Assembly (NCBI GenBank): GCA_016185125.1
Contig: JACPOC010000022.1
Span: 1-64,000, forward strand
From: Bacteroidota bacterium
GTDB taxonomy: Bacteria > Bacteroidota > Bacteroidia > B-17B0 > Aurantibacillaceae
Length of the DNA: 64,000 nt
Direction: 5' to 3'
Shown: piece after piece, positions 8,633 through 17,535 of the stretch
Layout of the letters: every line of letters starts with the position of its first letter
How positions within the stretch are numbered: the stretch's first letter is position 1
Program-made: the position numbers and the translations under genes
Notes under the pieces: model-generated
Seen by the model: only the letters and a program-made list of their open reading frames with translations
Database searches by the model: none
Told to the model about the DNA's origin: nothing

Positions 8633-9981
8633 TGAGTAAGCGCTTGGTGATTTTAGGAAGTGGCGAAAGCGGAGTGGGTAGTGCAATACTTGCAAAGCAA
8701 AAAGGCTTTGAAGTTTTTGTAAGTGATAAAAACTTGATTAAGGAAAAATATAAACTGCAGTTAATAGAAGAAGATATTTTGTTTGAAGAAGGATTACATA
8801 CCGAAGAAAAAATACTTAATGCCTCTGAGGTGATTAAGAGCCCAGGTATTCCTGACAAAGCTGAAATGGTTGTTAAGCTTCGGGCGAAAAACATTCCGGT
8901 TGTTTCTGAAATTGAGTTCGCCGGAAGATATACTTCTGCAAAAACTATTTGTATTACAGGTTCAAACGGAAAGACAACAACAACGCTTCTTACTTATCAT
9001 ATTCTTAAAAAAGCCGGATATAATGTGGGCCTTGGCGGGAACGTGGGAAAGAGTTTTGCTTTACAAGTAGCGCGTGAAAATTTTGATTATTACGTTTTAG
9101 AGTTAAGTAGTTTTCAACTAGACGGTATGTTTGACTTCACAGCTGACATTGCTGTATTATTAAATATTACACCTGATCATCTAGATAGATACGATTACAA
9201 ATTTGAAAATTATGTGGCCTCAAAATTCAGAATAACCAATAACCAAAGCAGCCGGAATTATTTTGTGTACTGCGCCGACGATGAAGTACTAACCACCTTC
9301 ATGCAATCGCATAAAATTAATTCAACCCTCATCCCATTTAGCATTAAAAAACTAATTGAGGGAGATGGCGCATTTTTAACCAATAACCAAATAACCCTTA
9401 ATTATAAATCAACCCTAAACCCACCCTTAATTATGACAATTGAACAATTAGCACTCCAAGGTAAACATAACGTTTACAACAGCATGGCAGCCTCATTAGC
9501 TTCCCGAATAGTGGATGTACGTAAAGAAATAATCCGTGAAAGTCTTCAGGATTTTCAGAATATTGAACATCGTCTTGAGTTCGTAGCTTCCATTAACGGC
9601 ATTGAATTTATTAATGATTCAAAAGCTACGAATGTTAACTCTACATGGTATGCATTAGAAAGCATGCAAAAACCTATTGTTTGGATTTGCGGTGGACAGG
9701 ATAAAGGAAACGATTATAATGAGTTAACTGAACTTGTGAAATCAAAAGTAAAAGCTATTGTTTGCATGGGCAAAGACAATAAAAAAATTGTGGAAGCATT
9801 TAAAGGTGTTGTTGATGTAATCGTGGAGACGGATAACGCATCTGATGCCGTGGCCGCTTCTTATAAAATTGGGAAAAAAGGCGATGTGGTTTTATTATCT
9901 CCTTGTTGCGCAAGTTTCGATCTTTTTCAAAATTATGAAGATCGTGGTATGCAATTTAAAGGTGCAGTAAGATCATTGTAA
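8632..9981 (+). CDS. murD: UDP-N-acetylmuramoylalanine--D-glutamate ligase MurD
   Basis: Cytoplasmic Mur ligase that adds D-glutamate to UDP-MurNAc-L-Ala. It has 449 residues. The N-terminal Rossmann start LVILGSGESGVGSA is followed by the ATP loop ITGSNGKTTTT near residue 109, the HLDRYDYKFENY block, and NDSKATN in the C-terminal half that contacts substrate. It shares a TAATG stop-start junction with mraY. A 31-base gap separates it from ftsW. Confidence 0.95.
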   Translation: MSKRLVILGSGESGVGSAILAKQKGFEVFVSDKNLIKEKYKLQLIEEDILFEEGLHTEEKILNASEVIKSPGIPDKAEMVVKLRAKNIPVVSEIEFAGRYTSAKTICITGSNGKTTTTLLTYHILKKAGYNVGLGGNVGKSFALQVARENFDYYVLELSSFQLDGMFDFTADIAVLLNITPDHLDRYDYKFENYVASKFRITNNQSSRNYFVYCADDEVLTTFMQSHKINSTLIPFSIKKLIEGDGAFLTNNQITLNYKSTLNPPLIMTIEQLALQGKHNVYNSMAASLASRIVDVRKEIIRESLQDFQNIEHRLEFVASINGIEFINDSKATNVNSTWYALESMQKPIVWICGGQDKGNDYNELTELVKSKVKAIVCMGKDNKKIVEAFKGVVDVIVETDNASDAVAASYKIGKKGDVVLLSPCCASFDLFQNYEDRGMQFKGAVRSL

Positions 9982-10012
9982 CGGAAAAGTGCACCATTAG
10001 AATTATTGTATT

Positions 10013-11167
10013 ATGAGAGTATTTAGCTATTTAAAAGGTGATAAGGTAATATGGGCAATCATGTTCTTATTATCGATACTTTCAATTTTGGTTGTTTATA
10101 GCGCTGTGGTTACACTCGCTCATAAATTTAAGCAGGGGAATACAGAGTTTTATTTAATGAAGCATTTCGGAATTATTGCTTTAGGGTTTGGCATCGCATA
10201 TATGTTTCATAAAATAAAATACACCGTATTCAGCAAAGTGGCGCAAATTGGATTTTTCCTTTCAATACCACTTTTACTTTATACATTGCTTAAAGGTGTA
10301 AGCGCGGGTGAAGCATCTCGTTGGTTGGAAATTCCGGGTTTGGGTTTAACTTTTCAATCCTCTGATATTGCAAAACTAATGCTTCTAATTTATGTTGCGC
10401 GTGTATTAACCGTAAAGGCAAAAAAACTGGTGGATTTTAAATCAGTATTAAAATATCTCATGCTGCCTATCGGACTTATTTGCGCTTTGATTTTACCTGC
10501 TAATTTTTCAACGGCAGCACTATTATTTGTGAATTGTTTGTTGTTGATGTTTTTAGGAGGGATTGATAGTAAGATCATTCTTAAAATATTTTCTATTTGT
10601 GTGTTAGCAGGTGCTCTGTTTTTTACCTGGATCTGGTTTGCACCAAATACAATACCCGGTGGGCGTGGTTCTACCTGGAAGGGTAGAATTGAGGGTTTTT
10701 CAAATGGCGATAAAAACAGTAACTACCAGAGTGAACAGGCAAAAATAGCAATTGCAACTGGCGGAGTAATTGGTAAAGGTCCAGGGAACAGCACGCAGCG
10801 CGCTTTTTTACCGCAAGCTTCTTCTGATTTTATTTATGCTATCATTATTGAGGAGTATGGTCTGTTAAGCGGATTTGTAATGTTATTTCTTTACATGATT
10901 TTATTGTATCGCGGGGTAAAAATTTTAAGAGATAATGAAAAACCCTTTGGCAGTTTCGTTGCAATCGGACTAACATTTAGTTTGGTATTTCAGGCGTTAG
11001 TTAACATGGCGGTAGCAGTTAATTTATTTCCTGTAACTGGCCAGCCTTTACCAATGGTTAGTATGGGTGGAACTTCCATTTGGTTCACCATGATTTCTAT
11101 GGGTATCATTTTGAGTGTGAGCAGAAGTATTGAAGATAAATCTGAAGAAAAACTTGAAACAGCTTAA
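10013..11167 (+). CDS. ftsW: SEDS septal peptidoglycan polymerase FtsW
   Basis: Polytopic SEDS-family glycosyltransferase that polymerises lipid II at the septum in complex with FtsI. It has 384 residues and about ten membrane segments. The long periplasmic loop contains GKGPGNSTQRAFLPQASSD near residue 255, and EEYG follows, both diagnostic for SEDS proteins. The tail contains PLPMVSMGGTS. Its partner FtsI is disrupted in this sequence although FtsW looks complete. The end overlaps murG. Confidence 0.95.
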   Translation: MRVFSYLKGDKVIWAIMFLLSILSILVVYSAVVTLAHKFKQGNTEFYLMKHFGIIALGFGIAYMFHKIKYTVFSKVAQIGFFLSIPLLLYTLLKGVSAGEASRWLEIPGLGLTFQSSDIAKLMLLIYVARVLTVKAKKLVDFKSVLKYLMLPIGLICALILPANFSTAALLFVNCLLLMFLGGIDSKIILKIFSICVLAGALFFTWIWFAPNTIPGGRGSTWKGRIEGFSNGDKNSNYQSEQAKIAIATGGVIGKGPGNSTQRAFLPQASSDFIYAIIIEEYGLLSGFVMLFLYMILLYRGVKILRDNEKPFGSFVAIGLTFSLVFQALVNMAVAVNLFPVTGQPLPMVSMGGTSIWFTMISMGIILSVSRSIEDKSEEKLETA

Positions 11168-12263
11168 AGTCATATTAAGTGGAGGGGGAACCGGCGGACA
11201 TATCTTCCCGGCTGTTGCTATAGCAAATGAAATAAAAAATTTGGTTCCTGATGCCGACATTCTTTTTGTTGGCGCTTCTGGAAAAATGGAGATGGAAAGG
11301 GTTCCGGCTGCCGGATATAAAATTATTGGAATACCTATTGCCGGCCTCCAAAGAAAATTTACGCTTTCAAACTTTAAACTTCCTTTTCTGATTATTGCAA
11401 GCCTTTTCAAAACAAAAAAAATAGTTAAAAATTTTCAACCTGATGTTGTAGTAGGTACAGGTGGATACGCCAGCGGCCCTTTATTAAGGGCGGCCGCTAA
11501 TAAAAACATTCCTTCATTAATTCAAGAGCAAAATTCTTATGCCGGCATAACAAATAAAATTTTATCTAAACGAGCAAATGCAATATGCGTAGCCTACGAA
11601 GGCATGGAAAAATTTTTCCCCGCTCACAAAATAATAATAACCGGAAATCCTGTAAGGCAACAGGTGATACATATAAATGGAAAACGTGAAGAAGCATTTT
11701 CTTTTTTTAATTTGGATGAAACAAAAAAAACTATTCTTGTTATAGGTGGAAGTCTTGGTGCTAAAACAATAAACGAAGCTGTAGGTGAAGGACTGGAAGA
11801 AATTTTCAGGAATAATATCCAGCTAATATGGCAAACCGGTAAAGGTTATATTTCTACGGCCAATGAACAAGTAAAAAAATACAACGATAAGAACATTATA
11901 GCGAGGGATTTTATAAGTCGCATGGACTTAGCTTATGCCGCTGCAGATATTGTTATTTCAAGAGCGGGTGCCAGTTCGGTTTCTGAACTTTGTAATATTG
12001 GAATGCCTTGTATTTTAGTGCCTTCGCCCAATGTAGCGGAAGATCATCAAACAAAAAATGCAATGGCACTTGTAAAAAAAGATGCTGCTGTTATAGTTAA
12101 GGATGAGGAGGCGAGTATATATTTAATTAAAACCTCAATCGAGTTATTGAACGATTCAGCCAAACAAAAAGCATTAAGAGAAAATATTTTAAAAATGGCT
12201 TTTCATGATTCTGCAAATGTTATTGCAAAAGAAGTATTAAAACTTGCCAATTATAAATTATAA
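11154..12263 (+). CDS. murG: Undecaprenyldiphospho-muramoylpentapeptide GlcNAc transferase MurG
   Basis: Membrane-associated glycosyltransferase (GT28) that turns lipid I into lipid II. It carries the Gly-rich loop SGGGTGGHIFPA right at the N terminus, the second loop GGSLGAKTIN, and the UDP-GlcNAc-binding SRAGASSVSEL segment. The TTG at 11154 is preferred because it puts the loop about 8 residues from the start, as in relatives. Another TTG at 11130 would add eight residues. Either way the start lies within ftsW, so the two are translationally coupled. Confidence 0.93.
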   Translation: MKQLKVILSGGGTGGHIFPAVAIANEIKNLVPDADILFVGASGKMEMERVPAAGYKIIGIPIAGLQRKFTLSNFKLPFLIIASLFKTKKIVKNFQPDVVVGTGGYASGPLLRAAANKNIPSLIQEQNSYAGITNKILSKRANAICVAYEGMEKFFPAHKIIITGNPVRQQVIHINGKREEAFSFFNLDETKKTILVIGGSLGAKTINEAVGEGLEEIFRNNIQLIWQTGKGYISTANEQVKKYNDKNIIARDFISRMDLAYAAADIVISRAGASSVSELCNIGMPCILVPSPNVAEDHQTKNAMALVKKDAAVIVKDEEASIYLIKTSIELLNDSAKQKALRENILKMAFHDSANVIAKEVLKLANYKL

Positions 12264-13651
12264 TGAAAATATTAGATTATAAATTGTATTATTTTTTAGG
12301 TGTCGGCGGTATCGGCATGAGTGCTCTTGCCAGATATTTCAATCATTATAATAAAAAAGTGATTGGTTATGATAAAACTTCTACTCCTTTAACTTTGCAG
12401 TTAGAAGAGGAAGGAGTTATTTGTCATTATAAAGATGATGTGAACTATCTTAATGAAATTCTTGGGATCTTTAAAAAGGATGAGGTTTTAATTATTTATA
12501 CACCGGCCATACCTCAGGAAAATCAGGAATATCAATATCTTATACAAAAGAATTATACTATTTTAAAGCGATCGCAGGTTTTGGGTGAAATTACACGCCA
12601 GTTTAAAACGATAGCAATAGCGGGCACCCATGGTAAAACAACAACCACAACTTTAGTAACGCATCTTTTAAAAAGCGCAGGAATTAATTGTTTTTCCTTT
12701 ATGGGAGGTATTTCAAAGAATTATAATACCAATTTATTGCTCGGGGAAGTAGATAAGAGCGATACTTATATTGTTGTGGAGGCCGATGAGTACGATCGTT
12801 CATTTCTTACCTTGGAGCCGGATATTGCTGTAATAACAAGCGTTGACGCGGATCATTTAGATATTTACGGCGATGCCGAACACGTAAAAGAAAGTTATGC
12901 CTTGTTCGCAGGCAAGTTAAAATCGGGGGGAACACTCATTGTTAAAAAAAATGTTGATAACGATTTGAGACTCACCAATAAGCATCTTATCTACTCACTA
13001 AATTTAGATACGGAATATTGCGCAAAATCAATAACGATTGAAAATGCGCAGTTTTATTTTGATATACAAAGTCCGATTGAGAGTATTGATAGTGTTACAT
13101 TAGGGTTGCCGGGTACGCATAATGTTGAGAATTCCATTGCGGCAGTTGCAGTGGCCCAGCAGTTAGGAATAAAAGGTGAGATTATAAAGGAGGCTTTACG
13201 TTCTTTTAGCGGTGTAAAACGCAGGTTTGATTATAGGGTGAAAAGTGATAAGGTCATTTACATAGATGATTATGCTCACCACCCCGAAGAATTAACAGCT
13301 ACTATTGGCTCAGTGAAGAGTCTTTATCCGGAAAAAAGAATAATGGGAATTTTTCAACCCCATCTATTTACACGGACAAGAGATTTTGCTGATGCGTTTG
13401 CTGCCAGTTTGGATATGCTTGATGAATGTATTTTACTTGATATTTATCCGGCTCGCGAAAAACCCATTGAGGGAGTAAGCTCAAAAATGCTGATTGATAA
13501 AATGAAAAGTAAGAATAGTAAAGTGTTAAGTAAAGAGGAAGCAATAGAGCATATTAGGAATGAAAGTCCTGAAGTTTTGCTTACAATGGGTGCAGGTGAC
13601 ATTGATGGAATGATAAGTCAAATTGAAAAAATATTATTCCAAGTTAAATAG
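12263..13651 (+). CDS. murC: UDP-N-acetylmuramate--L-alanine ligase MurC
   Basis: First of the Mur ligases in the pathway; it adds L-alanine to UDP-MurNAc. It has 462 residues. The N terminus has the nucleotide-fold motif FLGVGGIGMSALA, then IAGTHGKTTTTT as the ATP loop near residue 116, EADEYDRSF, DADHLDIYGD and the DDYAHHPEE block in the C-terminal domain. The ATG overlaps the murG stop by one base. Confidence 0.96.
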   Translation: MKILDYKLYYFLGVGGIGMSALARYFNHYNKKVIGYDKTSTPLTLQLEEEGVICHYKDDVNYLNEILGIFKKDEVLIIYTPAIPQENQEYQYLIQKNYTILKRSQVLGEITRQFKTIAIAGTHGKTTTTTLVTHLLKSAGINCFSFMGGISKNYNTNLLLGEVDKSDTYIVVEADEYDRSFLTLEPDIAVITSVDADHLDIYGDAEHVKESYALFAGKLKSGGTLIVKKNVDNDLRLTNKHLIYSLNLDTEYCAKSITIENAQFYFDIQSPIESIDSVTLGLPGTHNVENSIAAVAVAQQLGIKGEIIKEALRSFSGVKRRFDYRVKSDKVIYIDDYAHHPEELTATIGSVKSLYPEKRIMGIFQPHLFTRTRDFADAFAASLDMLDECILLDIYPAREKPIEGVSSKMLIDKMKSKNSKVLSKEEAIEHIRNESPEVLLTMGAGDIDGMISQIEKILFQVK

Positions 13652-13654
13652 AGA

Positions 13655-14467
13655 TTGAAAAAAATAAATTATAAACGAATTATTGTTACGCTTCTCTGGA
13701 TCATTGCCATTGGAGGGATATCGGCTTCGCTGGCTTTTGTTTCAGCCAGTGAAAGAAATATTGCCGTGAAGAATATCAGCGTTTCAATTTTTAATAATGA
13801 CGAAAATTTATTTTTATCAGAAAAAGATGTGAAAGATTTTTTAATAGCCAGAAACGATACGTTGATAGAAAGCCGGTATAAAAACATAAGTATTCCCCAA
13901 ATTGAAAAAGCACTCAACTCCCACCCTGCTATTGAGGTTGCCGAAGTATCAGCTGATTTAAACGGTGAAGTTAAAATTGATGTTAAACAACGCACTCCTG
14001 TTTGCAGAATAATAAATATGGATGGAGAAAGCTATTACATTGATTCGCAAAATAAATTAATGCCCTTGAACCAAAATTATTCGGCACGGGTAATTGTAGC
14101 AAGTGGCAATATTACTGAGCCATATTCCAGGAGATATCAATTTACAGTTGATCAGATAAAAGGAAATAAAATATTTAAAGAAATATCGGTGTTGGATGAC
14201 GTTTTAGATGTGGTTCAACACATTAATGGCGACACTGTTTTAAGTGCCCTGCTGCATCAGATATACGTAAATAATGATAAGGAAATAGAACTTTTCCCTG
14301 CCGTAGGCGACAATAAAATAATATTTGGCAGCACAGAAAGCTTAGCGGAGAAATTTAATAAATTAAAATTATTTTATACTCAGGGCTTAAATAAGTCCGA
14401 TAGCTGGACAAAGTATTCTACCATCAATTTAAAATATAAGAACCTGGTGGTTTGCACTAAAAAATAA
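13655..14467 (+). CDS. ftsQ: Cell division protein FtsQ
   Basis: Bitopic division protein of 270 residues in ftsQ position between murC and ftsA. It has one N-terminal membrane helix (about 9-28) and then a periplasmic POTRA-like domain with a strand-helix layout; the VKDFLIARND stretch leads into it. An FtsQ/DivIB beta domain follows, containing KVDVKQRTPVCRI-like substitutions (here KIDVKQRTPVCRI) and YYIDSQNKLMPL. Start codon TTG, three bases after the murC stop. Primary sequence is weakly conserved but the EVKIDVxQRxP pattern is typical. Confidence 0.88.
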   Translation: MKKINYKRIIVTLLWIIAIGGISASLAFVSASERNIAVKNISVSIFNNDENLFLSEKDVKDFLIARNDTLIESRYKNISIPQIEKALNSHPAIEVAEVSADLNGEVKIDVKQRTPVCRIINMDGESYYIDSQNKLMPLNQNYSARVIVASGNITEPYSRRYQFTVDQIKGNKIFKEISVLDDVLDVVQHINGDTVLSALLHQIYVNNDKEIELFPAVGDNKIIFGSTESLAEKFNKLKLFYTQGLNKSDSWTKYSTINLKYKNLVVCTKK

Positions 14468-14472
14468 TAATT

Positions 14473-15831
14473 ATGGAAAAACAACTTAATCAAAGCAAAC
14501 AAAAGTTATCCGAACTAGTAGTTGGGTTAGACATTGGTACGACAAAAATTGCTGCCATTTTAGGAGGCCGGAATGAGTTTGGTAAAGTTGTTATTATTGG
14601 TATTGGTAAAACGGAATCTCTTGGCGTAAGCCGCGGAGTAGTGGTTAACATTGAACAAACTGTTGCTTCTATCAGAACTGCTGTTGAAATTGCAGCTAAT
14701 CAGGCAGGCGTTGATATTTTTGAAGTTATTGTCGGCATTGCCGGTCAACATATAAAAAGTATGCAGCATCGCGGAATGATTACCCGTCAAAGCTTAGAGG
14801 ATGAAGTTTCACAAAAAGATGTTGATCATTTAATTGACAATATGCATAGACTTGTAATGAGTCCGGGAGAAGAAATTATTCATGTTATTCCTCAGGAATA
14901 TATTATTGACAGCGAATCCGGAATAAGAAATCCTATTGGACATGCCGGTATTCGTTTAGAAGGAAATTTTCATATTATCACCGGCCAAGTTAGTGCTGTT
15001 AAAAATATATTCAAATGTGTTAACCGTGCAGGATTAGAAACCGGTGATCTTCATCTCGAACCTTTAGCAAGCGCTGATGCGGTGTTAAGCGATGAGGAAA
15101 AAGAAGCAGGCGTGGTGTTGGTAGATATTGGCGGAGGAACCACCGACGTGGCGATTTTTTATGATGGCATTATCCGTCATACTGCTGTTATTCCTTTCGG
15201 AGGAAATATTATAACGGATGATATAAAAGAAGGATGCGGTATTATTAAAACTCAGGCTGAACAATTAAAAGTTCGTTTTGGCTCTGCTTTGGCTCAAGAA
15301 AATCAGGAGAATGAAATTATTTCAATTCCGGGTTTACGTGGGCGACCTCACAAAGAGATCTCAATTAAATTTCTAGCACAGATCATTCAGGCGCGCATGG
15401 AAGAAATTCTTGAGTTTGTTTTGTTTGAAATTAAAAGCAGCGGCTACGAACGAAAACTTTCTGCAGGAATTGTAGTAACAGGTGGAGGTTCTTTATTAAA
15501 ACATTTGCCTCAATTAGTTATGCTCACCACCGGAATGGATTGCCGCATTGGAACTCCAAATGAACATTTGGCAGGAGATGACGATGAATTAAAAAATCCT
15601 TTGTACGCTACCGGTGTTGGCTTGGTGATGAAAGGAATTGAAAAGTATGAGCGTGAAGCAAAACGAGGATTAAACATAGCGAAGCCGGAAGTTCAAACCG
15701 AACCAAAAACAAAAGTGGAACAAATAAAAGAAACAAATAAAGTAGTGGGACACTCCAAAAAGAAAATCGGAAACTTTTTTGAGAACATCATTAAAAGTGC
15801 TCAGGATTGGATCAGTGACGACATCGAATAA
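14473..15831 (+). CDS. ftsA: Cell division protein FtsA
   Basis: Actin-like ATPase that tethers FtsZ filaments to the membrane. It has 452 residues. Phosphate 1 motif VVGLDIGTTKIAAILGG lies near residue 18, the SHS2/1C domain follows, then DIGGGTTDVAIF (phosphate 2) near residue 216 and the adenosine motif VVTGGGSLLKH near residue 336. The C-terminal 25 residues (KKKIGNFFENIIKSAQDWI) can form the amphipathic membrane-binding helix. It lies five bases after ftsQ and 43 before ftsZ. Confidence 0.96.
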   Translation: MEKQLNQSKQKLSELVVGLDIGTTKIAAILGGRNEFGKVVIIGIGKTESLGVSRGVVVNIEQTVASIRTAVEIAANQAGVDIFEVIVGIAGQHIKSMQHRGMITRQSLEDEVSQKDVDHLIDNMHRLVMSPGEEIIHVIPQEYIIDSESGIRNPIGHAGIRLEGNFHIITGQVSAVKNIFKCVNRAGLETGDLHLEPLASADAVLSDEEKEAGVVLVDIGGGTTDVAIFYDGIIRHTAVIPFGGNIITDDIKEGCGIIKTQAEQLKVRFGSALAQENQENEIISIPGLRGRPHKEISIKFLAQIIQARMEEILEFVLFEIKSSGYERKLSAGIVVTGGGSLLKHLPQLVMLTTGMDCRIGTPNEHLAGDDDELKNPLYATGVGLVMKGIEKYEREAKRGLNIAKPEVQTEPKTKVEQIKETNKVVGHSKKKIGNFFENIIKSAQDWISDDIE

Positions 15832-15874
15832 GAATAAATAAGCATAAAATAAACCTTAATTAAAAACAAATATC

Positions 15875-17461
15875 ATGATGCAATTCGAATTACCACAGGA
15901 TGAAAAATCCATCATTAAAGTGATAGGAGTAGGCGGCGGCGGAAGCAACGCCGTGAATCACATGTATCGCCTGGGTATTAAAGGCGTTGATTTTATAATT
16001 TGTAATACCGACAGGCAGGCGCTAGAAAAAAGCCCTGTGCCTAATAAAATCCAGTTAGGAAATAAATTAACCAAAGGCCTGGGTGCGGGTTCTATTCCTG
16101 ATGTTGGACGCAATGCCGCATTGGAGTCTATAGATGAAATTAAAAATTATCTGGATGAAAATACCCAAATGGTGTTTATTACTGCAGGACTTGGTGGTGG
16201 AACAGGAACTGGTGCAGCCCCCGTGATTGCAAGTATAGCCAAAGAAATGGGTATACTAACGGTTGGCATTGTTACTATTCCTTTTACATTTGAAGGAAGA
16301 AAACGCCGTCAACAAGCCGAACTTGGTTTGGAGGAAATGAAAAAGTACGTAGATACTTTACTTGTAATTGGTAATGATAAATTGCGTGAGATATATGGCA
16401 ATTTAAAAATGAGTGAAGCCTTTGAACACGCTGATGATGTATTAACCGGTGCTGCAAAAAGTATTGCAGAGATCATCAGTTTGCACATGCATATTAATGT
16501 TGATTTTAATGATGTGAAAACAGTTATGCAGGATAGCGGTGTTGCCATCATGGGTTCTGCGGTAGCCAGCGGTGAAAAGCGCGCAATTAAAGCGGTGGAG
16601 CAAGCGCTGAATTCTCCTTTATTAAATGATAACGATATTAGTGGTGCACGCCATGTGTTATTAAATATCATGAGCGGAAGCGATGATATTGATATGGATG
16701 AATTCGGAGAAATTACCGATTTTATTCAAGAAGCTGCTGGCGGAACTGCTGAGCTAATTACAGGTTATGGTACTGACCCGTCTTTAGGAGATAATGTTAG
16801 CGTTACCATTATTGCCACCGGATTTAAAACAAAGCAAAGCACAGGCTTTGAAGCTCCGGTATTTAAAGAGCGTAAAATTGTTAATCTGGATGAGAAAGCG
16901 CAAGTGAAACCTGTGGATGAAGTGAAGCAAATTAACATCATGGACGAGATTCAGAATACAGAACCTTTTGTTTTTATTAAAGATGATAACAAAGAGACCG
17001 AATCTCCTATTTCATCAATAGAAATATCGGAAGAAAATAAGGACGATGAATCTGTGGTTGCTTTTGGCAAAGAAGAGACAAGAAATGAAATTCCTGAAAT
17101 AACTAAAAATGTAACTGAGTTTACTTTTAACGAAGTAGTAGAAGTGTCCAATACGCCGGTTAATGAATCTAAAAATGAAAATCAGAAGGATATAGACCAA
17201 GAAGCTGTTTCACGTGAAGAGCAAATTAAGTTGGCTCAGGAGCGAATTCGTAAATTAAAGGATATTACCATTAAAATGAAAAGCCCTGAAGGGTTAGCTG
17301 CTCTTGAAAAACAAACTGCTTTTGAAAGAAAGAATATTTCTCTGGAAAACAAAAATCCTAGTACCCAATCAAATGTTTCACGTTATACCTTAAGCGAAGG
17401 AGATGACAAGAAAATTGAGATCCGTCCGAATAATTCTTTTCTTCACGATAATGTAGACTAA
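15875..17461 (+). CDS. ftsZ: Cell division protein FtsZ
   Basis: Tubulin-like GTPase that forms the Z ring. The GTP-binding core is complete: [13 protein letters not shown] near residue 18, the tubulin signature [10 protein letters not shown] near residue 109, and [11 protein letters not shown] for T7-loop catalysis near residue 209. At 528 residues it is about 140 longer than E. coli FtsZ. The excess is an acidic, low-complexity linker from about 325 to 510, typical of Bacteroidota. The C-terminal peptide [13 protein letters not shown] replaces the proteobacterial one and is the expected Bacteroidota form for FtsA contact. Last gene of the cluster. Confidence 0.97.
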   Translation: MMQFELPQDEKSIIKVIGVGGGGSNAVNHMYRLGIKGVDFIICNTDRQALEKSPVPNKIQLGNKLTKGLGAGSIPDVGRNAALESIDEIKNYLDENTQMVFITAGLGGGTGTGAAPVIASIAKEMGILTVGIVTIPFTFEGRKRRQQAELGLEEMKKYVDTLLVIGNDKLREIYGNLKMSEAFEHADDVLTGAAKSIAEIISLHMHINVDFNDVKTVMQDSGVAIMGSAVASGEKRAIKAVEQALNSPLLNDNDISGARHVLLNIMSGSDDIDMDEFGEITDFIQEAAGGTAELITGYGTDPSLGDNVSVTIIATGFKTKQSTGFEAPVFKERKIVNLDEKAQVKPVDEVKQINIMDEIQNTEPFVFIKDDNKETESPISSIEISEENKDDESVVAFGKEETRNEIPEITKNVTEFTFNEVVEVSNTPVNESKNENQKDIDQEAVSREEQIKLAQERIRKLKDITIKMKSPEGLAALEKQTAFERKNISLENKNPSTQSNVSRYTLSEGDDKKIEIRPNNSFLHDNVD

Positions 17462-17479
17462 AACATTAAATAATTTATT

Positions 17480-17516
17480 AAAAAAAATGCAGTTCTTTTT
17501 AGAGCTGCATTTTTTT
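17480..17516. terminator. Bidirectional terminator between ftsZ and leuS
   Basis: A nine-base-pair stem (ATGCAGTTC at 17487-17495 with GAGCTGCAT at 17502-17510, one G-U pair) is flanked by an A-tract on the left and a T-tract on the right. It lies between the converging stops of ftsZ and leuS and can serve both strands. Confidence 0.85.
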
Positions 17517-17535
17517 ATTATAGAAATTTTAAAAT